Assembly: GCA_016745215.1 (NCBI GenBank)
Contig: CP050890.1
Span: forward strand, 5,704,001-5,768,000
Direction: 5' to 3'
DNA: 64,000 nt
Origin: Thiohalocapsa sp. PB-PSB1
Lineage (GTDB): Bacteria; Pseudomonadota; Gammaproteobacteria; Chromatiales; Chromatiaceae
Positions within the stretch are counted from its first letter, which is position 1. The number at the start of each line of letters is the position of its first letter. The notes under the pieces were generated by a model, which was not told the DNA's origin, did not search any database, and saw nothing but the letters and a program-made list of their open reading frames with translations. The position numbers and the translations under genes were made by a program. This document shows, piece after piece, positions 8,347 to 17,141 of this stretch.

Positions 8347-9176
8347 AGACAGAATTCCGCTTCGATCTGGTCGAGACCAACTCGATCGACTGGCGGGTTA
8401 GCAAACACTGGCAGTGTCTGAGAGTAGAGCATGCCAAGCGCCATGCCATCGTCGCGCTGGATCAGCTCTGCCGCACGTGCGGCATCATGGGTTGGCGCAA
8501 GCCGGCAAGGGTGAACCATGTGCTTCCAGGCCTGCTGTTCCGGACGGAAGGTCTGGCAGGGGCTCAGTACCTGCAGGAATGCGAAGCCAGGATGCTCAAT
8601 TGCTCGAGTCAGCAAATGCACCAGGCCATTCGGGTCGCCGGAGAAGCCGCGCGCGATGAAGCTGGCGCCAGCGGCCAATGCGATGGCGGCCGGCTGGAAA
8701 CGACGGATGCCGGTGCCGTGGGGCGTCAATTTGCTGTGATCCCATTCCGGCTGTGTGGTCGGCGATGCTTGCCCCTTGGTCATGCCATAGACCTCGTTGT
8801 CCATCACCACATAGGTTAAATCCATATTGCGACGGCAGGCGTGCAGGAAATGATTGCCACCAATGGAAAAACCATCGCCATCGCCGCCGGCGACGATCAC
8901 GGTGAGATCCGGGCGTGCGGCTTTCAAACCGGAGGCCAGCGCGAGGGCGCGGCCATGCACACCGTGGAAGCCATAGCTGGCAATGTAGGCCGGCAGCCGC
9001 GACGAGCAACCGATACCGGAGATGATGGCCACGTTCTGTTGGGCTAAGCCGAGATAGGCCAGGGTCTTGGTCAACGCCGAAAGCACCGCGAAATGACCGC
9101 AGCCAGGACACCAGACGGGTTTGATGTCCGACCTGTAGTCTTTGGCGATCAGGCTGGGAATCTGATGCTCGTCCAT
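8343..9176 (-). CDS. korB: 2-oxoacid:ferredoxin oxidoreductase, beta subunit
   Basis: A 277-residue thiamine-diphosphate subunit of a 2-oxoacid:ferredoxin oxidoreductase, most like the 2-oxoglutarate type, which converts 2-oxoglutarate, CoA and oxidised ferredoxin to succinyl-CoA or runs in reverse. It has WCPGCGH near the N terminus, GIGCSSR, and the ThDP/Mg motif GGDGDGFSIGGNH followed by DNEVYGMTKGQ. The open frame continues far upstream, but that part is antisense-like shadow inside korA. ATG 9176 has CCGAGG seven bases upstream and gives the normal family start. It follows korA by 14 bp and overlaps the ferritin-like gene, forming a three-gene operon. Confidence 0.95.
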   Translation of the reverse strand: MDEHQIPSLIAKDYRSDIKPVWCPGCGHFAVLSALTKTLAYLGLAQQNVAIISGIGCSSRLPAYIASYGFHGVHGRALALASGLKAARPDLTVIVAGGDGDGFSIGGNHFLHACRRNMDLTYVVMDNEVYGMTKGQASPTTQPEWDHSKLTPHGTGIRRFQPAAIALAAGASFIARGFSGDPNGLVHLLTRAIEHPGFAFLQVLSPCQTFRPEQQAWKHMVHPCRLAPTHDAARAAELIQRDDGMALGMLYSQTLPVFANPPVDRVGLDQIEAEFCL

Positions 9177-9190
9177 CTTGTGCCTCGGGG

Positions 9191-11044
9191 TTATGCCTCG
9201 GGTTGGAATGTCGGTTCCGGCCGCCGTCCGGATGCATTCGGGGTTTGTTGTACAGGCTCGATCCGCTTGCAGGCGGCGACGATCTCCGCCGGGCGCAGCG
9301 GCAGCGGACCGGGGCGCGCCAATGAACAGGCATGTGCAGGCAACGCGCGTTGGGCATGCAGATAATGGAACAGTTGAGCCCCATGGTTTTGCTCCACGAC
9401 GAGCAAACCGCCGTTGCCGATGGCATCGACCAGCGCCGCATGACACAGCGGTGCCAGCAGCCTCAGCGTCACGACGCGCACCGACTGGCCTTGTGCGCGC
9501 AGCCGGTTCGCGGCCTCGGTGACGGCGCCGTGGGCGGAACCCCAGGTCAGCAGGCACAGATCACCAACGCCGTCGATCTCGGCCCAGGCGTTGCCGTAGT
9601 CGAAGGTCTCCAGTTTGCGGCGTCGTTTGTCCAATTGCGCCAAGTGATCCGAGGCGCTGCTAGATGGCGATCCGTTGCTATCGTGTTCCAGTCCATCCGC
9701 GGTATAGGCGCAGCCCGGCTGTCCAGGCAATGCCATCGGCGAGACGCCGTCGGCGGTCAGTGCGTAGCGCTGATAATGGTCGTCGCAGTTCGCGATGGCA
9801 CGCGTCGCGCCCGCGGCGGAGATTGCGGCTGGCGGATCGATGACAGCGCGCGATTGTGCCAGCGTCTGATCGGACAACACAATGGCCGCGGTTTGCAATT
9901 GTTCGGCCAGTCGCGTCGCCCAATCGAAGGTGAATACGCAGTCGCCTATGCCGAGCGTGGCAAGCACCAGATGTGGCGCATCGCCATGCAACCCATACAA
10001 TGCGATTTGCAGGTCCGATTGTTCGGACTTGGTCGGAATGCCAGTGCTTGGGCCGCCCCGCATCACGTCTGCTACCACCACTGGCGTTTCGCTGGCAACG
10101 GCCAGGCCGATGCCTTCCATCATCAGGCTCAGTCCGGGGCCGGAGGTAGCGGTCAGCGATGGCACACCGCCGAAGGAGCTGCCGATGATCATGTTGATGG
10201 AGGCCAACTCGTCCTCGGCCTGCAGCAACGAGCCGCCGACCTGCTCCAGCCGCGGTGCAAGCCACTCCAGCATCTCGCTGGCGGGCGTGATTGGATAGGC
10301 GGCGACGAAGCGAACGCCGGCGCGCAGTACACCGAGCCCGGCCGCCTCGTTGCCATTCATGCTCCAACGCCGAGCGGATCGCAATGGTTCGGCTGAAAGC
10401 TGTCTGACGCGCGGCAGCCCGTCCTGCATCGACCTGCTGTTGGCGTCCGTATTGCGGCAATCGTCCGCATGGGTATTGTAGCCAGCCGCGATGCAGGTCT
10501 TTGCCGCGCTGACGACCTGATCGCCCTTGCTTGCCAGGGTGCGCATCGCGCCAGCGAGCAGCGCCTCGAGCGACAAGCCGATGTAGGCACCAACGGCGCC
10601 GACAGCAACCATATTGGCACGCCCTCCCCTGCGCTCTTTTGCTTTTGCGCGCAACTCGATCATGCACTGTTTAGCGCCGCTGTCGGCGACCGCGGAAGGG
10701 ATGCCGCCGACGTCCGGATCGGCCAGAATCAAACTGTCGCTATCGAGGGGAATTTCATCGGCAAAGCGATGATGGTTGCCCCAGTCAAGCGCTGCCAGCA
10801 GATCGAAGCGGTCTGCCGGGCAGTGCACCGGAGTGGGGCCGAATCGCAACAGCGTCGCGGATTCACCACCGCGAATCTGTGGTCCGGCCGAGCGGCTCAG
10901 CAGACCGTAGAAGCCGGCGTGAGCGACGGCATCAAGCAAGATCATGCCAGCGGTCACCGCGCCACTGCCGCCTGAGCCGGTGATGGCGACGGCCAGCGGT
11001 TGTGCGTTCTCGACCGGGGCGATTGTTGACTGCTGCTGTGTCAT
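9191..11044 (-). CDS. korA: 2-oxoacid:ferredoxin oxidoreductase, fused gamma-alpha subunit
   Basis: A 617-residue fusion of the gamma domain (residues about 15-190: ITGSGGSGAVTAG, SRSAGPQIRGGES) and the alpha pyrimidine-binding domain (from about 225: GNEAAGLGVLRAGVRFVAAYPITPASEMLEWL, TATSGPGLSLMMEGIGLA, DVMRGGPSTGIPTKSEQSD), ending in the transketolase C-like region with WGSAHGAVTEA and VEQNHGAQL. It works with KorB in ferredoxin-linked 2-oxoacid metabolism, as in the reductive TCA route or anaerobic TCA cycle. It is the first gene of the operon. The next gene, suhB, lies upstream in the same direction with a 153 bp gap. A long open frame on the opposite strand here is a composition artefact. 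Confidence 0.93.
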   Translation of the reverse strand: MTQQQSTIAPVENAQPLAVAITGSGGSGAVTAGMILLDAVAHAGFYGLLSRSAGPQIRGGESATLLRFGPTPVHCPADRFDLLAALDWGNHHRFADEIPLDSDSLILADPDVGGIPSAVADSGAKQCMIELRAKAKERRGGRANMVAVGAVGAYIGLSLEALLAGAMRTLASKGDQVVSAAKTCIAAGYNTHADDCRNTDANSRSMQDGLPRVRQLSAEPLRSARRWSMNGNEAAGLGVLRAGVRFVAAYPITPASEMLEWLAPRLEQVGGSLLQAEDELASINMIIGSSFGGVPSLTATSGPGLSLMMEGIGLAVASETPVVVADVMRGGPSTGIPTKSEQSDLQIALYGLHGDAPHLVLATLGIGDCVFTFDWATRLAEQLQTAAIVLSDQTLAQSRAVIDPPAAISAAGATRAIANCDDHYQRYALTADGVSPMALPGQPGCAYTADGLEHDSNGSPSSSASDHLAQLDKRRRKLETFDYGNAWAEIDGVGDLCLLTWGSAHGAVTEAANRLRAQGQSVRVVTLRLLAPLCHAALVDAIGNGGLLVVEQNHGAQLFHYLHAQRALPAHACSLARPGPLPLRPAEIVAACKRIEPVQQTPNASGRRPEPTFQPEA

Positions 11045-11197
11045 TGTTCCATGCTATGTTCGCACTGTGTAAATCAGATGCAGCGCCTGCAAGGCTGACT
11101 GATCCGGTTGCGTCAGGTTGGGTTGGAATCGCGTTGGTATGGCCGGTATCACGGAACCGCGACAAGGTTCCACCCAAGGAATCTCTCCGGCTGTGGT

Positions 11198-11995
11198 TCA
11201 AGCCGGTAAGCTCGGACTTAAAAAAGGTTTCAGCCGTTGCACTAAGGCGCCATGCACCTTGAGGCCGCCGGCAACCACATTGCCGGTGTCGAAAAAACGG
11301 TCGCCGCCGGCCAGATCGCTGACCGTACCGCCGGCCTCCATGACCAGCAACGCGCCGGCGGCAAAGTCCCAGGGCGACAGCTGCAGCTCCCAGAAGCCAT
11401 CCAGCCGGCCCGCGGCGACATACGCAAAGTCCAGCGCCGCCGAACCGGGACGGCGAATGCCGGCGGTGTCTTCCACCATCGCGCGCAGCATATTCAGATA
11501 AGTATCCAGGTGGGTCTGATCGCGAAATGGAATGCCAGTGCCAATCAGCGCCCCTTCCAGCCCGGGCCGACGGGTAACGCGCAATCTGCGGTCGTTGAGC
11601 TTGCTGCCACCGCCGCGCTCGGCGGTAAACAATTCTTCGCGCAATGGATCGTACACGACAGCCACCTGCATGCGACCGCGCTCGCGCAGACCGATGGAGA
11701 TGGACCATTGCGGAAAACCGTGCAAATAGTTGGTCGTGCCGTCCAGCGGATCGATGATCCACTCGAATTCATTGCCGGAGTAGGCGCCGCTCTCCTCGGC
11801 CAGGATCGCGTGCTGTGGAAACTTGCTCCGCAGTTCTGAGATGATGGCATTCTCGGCGGCGCAGTCGACGTCGGTGACGAAGTCGTTGCGGCTCTTGCTG
11901 CCGACCTTAACGGTGTCGATGCGGTCAAAATAACGCATGGTCACGCGCCCGGCGGCGCGCGCTGCACGAATAGCGATGTTCAGCATGGGATTCAT
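11198..11995 (-). CDS. suhB: Inositol-1-monophosphatase family protein SuhB
   Basis: A 265-residue Mg-dependent phosphatase that hydrolyses inositol monophosphates; in E. coli it also joins rRNA antitermination complexes. Metal-site motifs are complete: LAEESG, the WIIDPLDGTTNYLHGFP box and LSPWDFAAGALLVMEAGG. The start is set at ATG 11995 because MNPMLNIAIRAAR aligns with the E. coli start MHPMLNIAVRAAR, although the ribosome site is weak. It is divergent from trmJ with 73 bp between start codons, as is common in gammaproteobacteria. Normal length, nothing odd. Confidence 0.95.
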   Translation of the reverse strand: MNPMLNIAIRAARAAGRVTMRYFDRIDTVKVGSKSRNDFVTDVDCAAENAIISELRSKFPQHAILAEESGAYSGNEFEWIIDPLDGTTNYLHGFPQWSISIGLRERGRMQVAVVYDPLREELFTAERGGGSKLNDRRLRVTRRPGLEGALIGTGIPFRDQTHLDTYLNMLRAMVEDTAGIRRPGSAALDFAYVAAGRLDGFWELQLSPWDFAAGALLVMEAGGTVSDLAGGDRFFDTGNVVAGGLKVHGALVQRLKPFLSPSLPA

Positions 11996-12068
11996 GCGTG
12001 CACAATAGCCTAAGCGCCGTGCGCTTGAAAGATCTGTCATAGACCGGGCCGCTGAACAGCCAATCATA

Positions 12069-12866
12069 ATGATGCATCCAATCTCGAACAATTCCCCGCA
12101 ACAAACCGATCTCTTGCTCCGGCGCATTCGCTTCGTGTTGGTCGAGCCTACCCTCGGCGGCAACATCGGCGCGGTCGCACGTGCAATGAAGAACATGGGC
12201 CTGTCGCGGATGGAACTGGTCCGCCCAAGACAATTTCCAGATGCAGACGCGCTTGCCCGTGCCTGCGGTGCTGACGACCTATTGCTTGCCGCGGGAGTGC
12301 ATGAAAATTTGGCCTCCGCACTCAGCGGGTGTCGACTGACAATCGGCTCCAGCGCCCGCCCGCGCAGCGTACAATGGCCGCAACTGGATGCGCGGCAATG
12401 CGCCAGCATGCTGCTGGACGAGGCACGCGACGGCGACGTCGCGCTGGTATTGGGTCGTGAGAGTTCCGGGCTCACCAACGACGAGCTCGGCGCCTGTCAT
12501 TATCTGGTCCGCATTCCATCGGTTGCGGATTTCAGCTCGTTGAATATCGCCGCCGCAGCGCAGGTGTTTGCCTACGAATTGCGCTGTAGCGCATTGCAGC
12601 GCGGTGCCTCGGATACGAGCACCCCAGGCGCGCCACAACGCAAGGATTTGGCCACCGCCGAGGAGATGGAGGGCTTCTACGATCATCTGACCAGCACGCT
12701 GATCGCCATCGGTTTTGCCGATCCTGAGCAATCGTCGAAATTGCAGCGGCGCCTGCGTCGGTTGTTCAATCGCGCGCGCCCGGACCGCACCGAGATCAAT
12801 ATCCTGCGTGGCATGCTGTCAGCGGCCGCAGGACGCAAGCGTCCGGATCGTTTCCGGCATGAATGA
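12069..12866 (+). CDS. trmJ: tRNA (cytidine/uridine-2'-O)-methyltransferase TrmJ
   Basis: A 265-residue SPOUT-fold methyltransferase that 2'-O-methylates position 32 of tRNAs. Visible are FVLVEPTLGGNIGAVARAMKNMG, the knot motif VLGRESSGLTNDEL, and IPSVADFSSLNIAAAAQVFAYEL. A TrmJ-type C-terminal extension (MEGFYDHL, then a basic tail with NILRGML) is present. Two ATGs in tandem at 12069/12072 are possible starts and neither has a strong ribosome site. It lies upstream of cysE and iscR, an arrangement frequent in gammaproteobacteria. Confidence 0.95.
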   Translation: MMHPISNNSPQQTDLLLRRIRFVLVEPTLGGNIGAVARAMKNMGLSRMELVRPRQFPDADALARACGADDLLLAAGVHENLASALSGCRLTIGSSARPRSVQWPQLDARQCASMLLDEARDGDVALVLGRESSGLTNDELGACHYLVRIPSVADFSSLNIAAAAQVFAYELRCSALQRGASDTSTPGAPQRKDLATAEEMEGFYDHLTSTLIAIGFADPEQSSKLQRRLRRLFNRARPDRTEINILRGMLSAAAGRKRPDRFRHE

Positions 12867-12999
12867 AGCACGCGCGGGCAGAGCGCGCTAGAATGCCCTC
12901 ATTTTGGCGCTTGGGTAACCGGCCCTTGGCCACTCGCCCAAGGCCCTTGACTGGCCAACCGGGCAGACCGCCGCAGTATCGCGGTATGGGGAAAGCAGC

Positions 13000-13812
13000 A
13001 TGTTCGAAAGGCTCCGCGAAGATATCAACAGTGTATTCGACCGTGATCCGGCGGCGCGCAACGCATTTGAGATCGTTATCACTTATCCTGGCCTGCACGC
13101 GGTGTTGCTACACCGGGCTGCGCATGCGCTTTGGCTACACGGCTACAAATTGCCGGCAAGAATGTTATCCAACGTCGCCCGCCTGTTCACCGGCATCGAA
13201 ATTCATCCCGGCGCGCAGATCGGCCGACGTTTTTTCATCGATCACGGCATGGGCGTAGTCATCGGCGAGACCGCGGTCATCGGTGACGACTGCACGCTTT
13301 ATCATGGCGTAACCCTCGGTGGCACCAGTTGGCAAAAGGGCAAGCGTCATCCGACCCTGGGGCGTGATGTGGTCGTTGGCGCCGGCGCTAAAGTGCTCGG
13401 CCCAATCGATATTGGCGAAGGTGCGCGCATCGGCTCCAACGCGGTGGTCGTCAAAAGCGTACCGCGCAGCGGCACGGTAGTCGGCGTGCCGGGACGCGTG
13501 ATCGAATCAAGCACGGACCCCACCAGCCAGCGGCGCGCCGATACGGCCAAGCGTATCGGTTTCGATGCCTATGGTGCCGTCCGCGATGCCCCAGACCCGG
13601 TCGCCAACGCGATCAACCGGATGTTGGACCATATTCACATCATGGATCGACGCATGGAAGCCATGTCCCGCGCGCTGGAGGAGCATGGGATCACGCGGCA
13701 CTTCGAGCATCTAGACGATCTGGATGGCTGCGGAATCGATCCCGTGCTGCCGGATTCCGGGCAATCGAAACAGGCGTACACAAACACCACCGGAATGGCC
13801 GAATCCGAGTAG
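13000..13812 (+). CDS. cysE: Serine O-acetyltransferase CysE
   Basis: A 270-residue serine acetyltransferase making O-acetylserine for cysteine synthesis. The N-terminal helical domain is followed by the left-handed beta helix with hexapeptide turns: IEIHPGAQIG, FIDHGMGVVIGETA, YHGVTLGGTSW, HPTLGRDVVVGAGAKVLGPI. The histidines in DHG and YHGV match active-site positions. ATG 13000 follows GGGGAAAGC. A C-terminal extension of about 80 residues (from about 190) is longer than the core needs but is seen in related bacterial CysE proteins. It sits between trmJ and iscR. Confidence 0.95.
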   Translation: MFERLREDINSVFDRDPAARNAFEIVITYPGLHAVLLHRAAHALWLHGYKLPARMLSNVARLFTGIEIHPGAQIGRRFFIDHGMGVVIGETAVIGDDCTLYHGVTLGGTSWQKGKRHPTLGRDVVVGAGAKVLGPIDIGEGARIGSNAVVVKSVPRSGTVVGVPGRVIESSTDPTSQRRADTAKRIGFDAYGAVRDAPDPVANAINRMLDHIHIMDRRMEAMSRALEEHGITRHFEHLDDLDGCGIDPVLPDSGQSKQAYTNTTGMAESE

Positions 13813-13877
13813 CGCAATCAGCGCCAGCGGGATTTTCCATGCATTCGCCGTGATCTGCGCGGCAAAAATAACCATAA

Positions 13878-13910
13878 TTAATTGATGGTCCGACTCAGGT
13901 ATCGTACGAT
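13878..13910 (+). promoter_or_regulatory. Probable iscR promoter with type 1 IscR binding site
   Basis: The 25 bases 13878-13902 match the type 1 IscR consensus of E. coli at 17 positions by my count, with a very good right half (ACTCAGGTAT). A possible -35 TTGATG (13882-13887) lies inside the site and TACGAT (13905-13910) sits 17 bp downstream as a -10. That layout would give [2Fe-2S]-dependent autorepression of iscR. Assigned by eye. Confidence 0.5.
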
Positions 13911-13944
13911 TCCACATTAACCCAATGACGCGCTTGGAGGCATC

Positions 13945-14553
13945 ATGCGACTGACCACGAAAGGCCGTTATGCGGTCACCGCTGTTCTGGATCTGGCTCT
14001 GCACCAAGGGGAGAGACCTATTTCGTTAGCCGATATCGCTGAACGCCAGGACATTTCACTGTCCTATCTGGAGCAGTTGTTTTCCAAACTCCGCAAACGT
14101 GCACTGGTGATCAGTGTGCGAGGTCCCGGCGGCGGCTACCGTTTGGCGCGCGAGCCATCGGCCATTTTTGTTGCCGAGGTCATCACCGCCGTGGACGAAC
14201 ACATCGACACCACACGCTGCAAAGGCGTCGGCGACTGCCAGGATTCCGGCCCTTGCCTGACGCACCGTCTGTGGCTCGATCTCAGCGACCGCATCTACTG
14301 TTATCTCAATTCCATCAGCCTGCAAGATCTGGTCGACCGCGGACCGCCGGATGCAGACCCTGGCGACTTCTCGGTCGATCCTGCATCCGCCTTCAAACCT
14401 CCTCATGGCGGCCGGTCCGACACCAACAGCTCCCATTCCTCAGTGCCCAGATCCCAATCTGTGTCCGAATCTGTCTCTGGTTCAAAAACAGCTCAGCTCG
14501 ACGGACCAGCGCGACAGGCCAGGGCCAATTCCAGAGCAGGCGCCGATTCATGA
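13945..14553 (+). CDS. iscR: Fe-S cluster assembly regulator IscR
   Basis: A Rrf2-family winged-helix regulator of 202 residues. The N terminus MRLTTKGRYAVTAVLDLA, the DNA-contact region SLSYLEQLFSKLRK and the wing VRGPGGGYRLAR are canonical. Cluster ligands C92, C98, C104 and H107 are all present (RCKGVGDCQDSGPCLTH). The start is supported by TTGGAGG five bases before ATG. Unlike the usual isc operon, no iscS or iscU follows; the next gene is a convergent rhodanese only 23 bp away. The last 60 or so residues are a Ser-rich tail absent from typical IscR (about 160 residues), probably added by repeat-like DNA at the 3' end. Confidence 0.95.
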   Translation: MRLTTKGRYAVTAVLDLALHQGERPISLADIAERQDISLSYLEQLFSKLRKRALVISVRGPGGGYRLAREPSAIFVAEVITAVDEHIDTTRCKGVGDCQDSGPCLTHRLWLDLSDRIYCYLNSISLQDLVDRGPPDADPGDFSVDPASAFKPPHGGRSDTNSSHSSVPRSQSVSESVSGSKTAQLDGPARQARANSRAGADS

Positions 14554-14576
14554 CCGGCGCCGTTGGCGCGCTCGCC

Positions 14577-15005
14577 TCAGCACTGCTCCCAAGGCAAACC
14601 GCGGAAGCGCCAACCGCCGCTTGTGCTGCGATGATGGTCGTCGTCAAGATCACCCTCGAAGCCTTCGTCAACATGATACACATTTCGAAAGCCTTGTTTG
14701 AGCAGTTCTTTACCCGCCTCCAGCGAGCGTTTGCCGCTGCGGCAGATCAACACCACTGGAGCGCACGGGCCTTCCGGCGTGCACACCGCCCCGCCCAGCA
14801 GCAACTTTCGGATCTCGCGAACGAATTCCGGGTTCACGATCCAATCCGGTTCATCGATCCAAGGCACGTGTACTGCGCCCTTCGGATGGCCGACAAACAA
14901 AAACTCCATGGTCGAACGGATGTCGATCAGCACTGCTTGGGGATTGTCTTCGGTCAATTTCAATGCCTGCTGTGGAGTCAGGCTTTTTGGCAGAGGTTCG
15001 CTCAC
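14577..15005 (-). CDS. Rhodanese-domain sulfurtransferase
   Basis: A 142-residue single-domain rhodanese. DIRSTMEFLFVGHPKGAVHVPW matches the family N-terminal pattern and the active loop is CRSGKRS with Cys88. The start is a GTG at 15005 with AGGT about nine bases upstream; no ATG gives the full domain. The gene converges on iscR. Its partner is unknown. A link to sulfur trafficking for Fe-S clusters or reduced sulfur oxidation is a guess from the neighbourhood. Confidence 0.9.
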   Translation of the reverse strand: MSEPLPKSLTPQQALKLTEDNPQAVLIDIRSTMEFLFVGHPKGAVHVPWIDEPDWIVNPEFVREIRKLLLGGAVCTPEGPCAPVVLICRSGKRSLEAGKELLKQGFRNVYHVDEGFEGDLDDDHHRSTSGGWRFRGLPWEQC

Positions 15006-15129
15006 TTGGTGGTACCTGCGTATGCTTGTTGGTATTGGATTGACGAGCCCCGGCGAGGCTCGGCAAGACTAGTCTAGCAGCCGCATCGAAAACCGTATCC
15101 TGAATGCAATATCCTGAGCCTGGCGAAAC

Positions 15130-16113
15130 ATGAAGCGTCAAGGACCAATAACAGCGCCCCGCGCTGATGCAAGGACAATGCAGGAGCGCGTTATAGTTGG
15201 CTTGATGTGGTTACTTTCCAGGTTACCGCTGAGCCTGTTGCACTGGATCGGACACCTGGTTGGCTGGCTGGTGATCCTGTTCCCGAATCGACAGCGGCGC
15301 AATGCGCTGATCAACCTTTCGCTGTGTTTTCCGAACCTGACCGCGCGCGAGAAAATTCGCCTACGTAATCGCTGTTTATGCGAATTCGGCAAGACCTACC
15401 TCGAAATTGCCCACCTCTGGCTGCGCCCAAGGCAGGAGATGCTCGATCTGGTGCGCGAGGTGCGTGGCGCAGAACTGCTCGAACGCGTTGACGGCCATGG
15501 GTTGATCGTGCTTTCCCCGCACCTTGGCGCTTGGGAGCTTGCCGGCATGTATTTAGTGGCACAGGGGCCGACCACCATTTTTTACAAGCCGCAGAAATAT
15601 CTCGACCAACTGATTATCGATGCCCGTCGTCGGGGCGGCGCCACCTTGGCTCCAATCACCGCCCGCGGTATTCGTGCGCTTGTGCAATGCCTAAGCAGTG
15701 GCGAGTATGCCGGCATCTTGCCAGACCAGGAACCGCGTGCCAACAAAGGCGCGGCATTCGCACCCTTTTTCGGCATTCCAGCCTGGACCATGGTGCTGGT
15801 CAATCGGCTGGCGAGGAAAAGCGGTGCGCGGGTAATCTTCATGTTCGCCGAGCGCTTACCCCGCGCGGCCGGATTCCGTATTCACTGCCTGTCCGCACCG
15901 GATGACATCGACAGCGACGACGACAGCGTCGCGGCAGCAGCGCTGAATCTCGGCATCGAGCAATGCATCGCTCTCTGTCCGGAACAGTATCTTTGGCCTT
16001 ACCGTCGTTTCCGTCGGCGTCCGGACGACGGGCCGAGTCTCTACCGAGGTGGCCTGCGGGACTATGATGCCATCGAGACCGCGGCGCGCATCCGTCGACC
16101 GGTGGCGCATTGA
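15130..16113 (+). CDS. Lysophospholipid/lipid A acyltransferase family protein (LpxL/HtrB-like)
   Basis: A 327-residue membrane-anchored acyltransferase of the LpxL/LpxM family, which adds secondary acyl chains to lipid A precursors at the inner membrane. It has an N-terminal hydrophobic helix (LPLSLLHWIGHLVGWLVILF), NLSLCFP, the catalytic HLGAWE in place of HxxxxD/E, and LPDQEP followed by FFG. The start could be ATG 15130 or the internal ATG 15178 (MQERVIVGLMW), which fits family N termini better; neither has a strong ribosome site. moaC starts 46 bp downstream. Confidence 0.88.
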   Translation: MKRQGPITAPRADARTMQERVIVGLMWLLSRLPLSLLHWIGHLVGWLVILFPNRQRRNALINLSLCFPNLTAREKIRLRNRCLCEFGKTYLEIAHLWLRPRQEMLDLVREVRGAELLERVDGHGLIVLSPHLGAWELAGMYLVAQGPTTIFYKPQKYLDQLIIDARRRGGATLAPITARGIRALVQCLSSGEYAGILPDQEPRANKGAAFAPFFGIPAWTMVLVNRLARKSGARVIFMFAERLPRAAGFRIHCLSAPDDIDSDDDSVAAAALNLGIEQCIALCPEQYLWPYRRFRRRPDDGPSLYRGGLRDYDAIETAARIRRPVAH

Positions 16114-16159
16114 TCGATCGCTATCTCATGACGAAAAACATCGAAAGAGGCTTTATTCC

Positions 16160-16645
16160 TTGGCGGAACTGACGCATTTCACCCCGGCCGGCGATGCACA
16201 TATGGTCGATGTCGGCAATAAAGACAGCACGCGCCGATGCGCGGTTGCCGAGGGGCAGATTCGAATGCAACCCCAGACCTTGGCCATGATCGAGGCTGGC
16301 AGCCACGCCAAAGGCGATGTCCTGGGTGTCGCACGGATTGCTGCCATCATGGGCGCCAAGCGCACGGCAGAACTGGTGCCGCTCTGCCACCCGCTGGCGT
16401 TAACGCGAGCCGATGTGCAGCTGGTCGCCGATGCCGAAACCCGTTCTGTACACTGTACAGTGACAGTGGAGACGCATGCACCCACCGGGGTTGAAATGGA
16501 GGCGCTGTGCGCGGTGCAGGTGGCCCTGCTGACCATCTATGACATGTGCAAGGCGGTGGACCGCGGCATGCAGATCGACAAGGTCAGGCTGGTGGAAAAA
16601 ATCGGCGGCCGATCGGGGCATTGGAAGCGCACGGGCACGTCTTAA
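16160..16645 (+). CDS. moaC: Cyclic pyranopterin monophosphate synthase MoaC
   Basis: A 161-residue MoaC, which with MoaA makes the pterin precursor of molybdenum cofactor. It has LTHFTPAGDAHMVDVGNKDST, PLCHPL, VETHAPTGVEMEAL and the C-terminal YDMCKAVDRGMQI. The frame is open further upstream through the end of the acyltransferase gene, but TTG 16160, with AAGAGG about nine bases before, starts exactly where the family starts. I see no ATG in a suitable place. Confidence in the product is high, in the start moderate. Confidence 0.94.
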   Translation: MAELTHFTPAGDAHMVDVGNKDSTRRCAVAEGQIRMQPQTLAMIEAGSHAKGDVLGVARIAAIMGAKRTAELVPLCHPLALTRADVQLVADAETRSVHCTVTVETHAPTGVEMEALCAVQVALLTIYDMCKAVDRGMQIDKVRLVEKIGGRSGHWKRTGTS

Positions 16646-16675
16646 ACCGCGCCGCGGCGCTTCGGGAGGTGGACT

Positions 16676-17140
16676 TTGAATACTTTTGTGACATGGACCG
16701 ACGCGCTCAGTGTCGGAATTGACGCGATCGATGCCCAACACCGGGTGCTGGTCGACTTGGTCAACGAAATGCACGACGCGATGGTGCGTAATTATGGCAA
16801 TCAGGTGGTCGATGACATTCTGACCCGGCTTGCCGAGTATGCGCGAATCCACTTTGCCTTGGAAGAGGGGCTGATGCGCATGCAAGGCTATCCCAGATTA
16901 GAAGAACACAAACAGGAACACCTGGATCTCATCTCGCGCCTGAATGACTTGCGCGCGCGCTTCGACAGTGGCAACACCAAGTTGAGCATGGAACTGATGG
17001 ACCTGCTCAAGTTTTGGCTGACGACCCACATAATGGAGAGCGATCAGCATTACGCGCGCTTTTTCGTCGAATCCGGCGCCCTGTCTTCACAAGCCCAACG
17101 ATCTTGGATCTTTCGCATATGGGATCACCTCAACGACTAA
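16676..17140 (+). CDS. Bacteriohemerythrin
   Basis: A 154-residue single-domain hemerythrin that binds oxygen (or senses it) at a diiron site. The ligand pattern is complete: H in DAQHRVLVDL, HFALEEGLM, HKQEHLDL and THIMESDQHY. The start is an unusual TTG at 16676, chosen because GGAGGT lies seven bases upstream and the family begins right there. Repeat copy A2 starts immediately after its stop. Confidence 0.93.
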   Translation: MNTFVTWTDALSVGIDAIDAQHRVLVDLVNEMHDAMVRNYGNQVVDDILTRLAEYARIHFALEEGLMRMQGYPRLEEHKQEHLDLISRLNDLRARFDSGNTKLSMELMDLLKFWLTTHIMESDQHYARFFVESGALSSQAQRSWIFRIWDHLND

Positions 17141-17141
17141 A

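Noticed and set aside
9332..10396. 354-codon plus frame opposite korA
   Set aside because: High-GC antisense shadow of an unmistakable korA gene; no family motifs.
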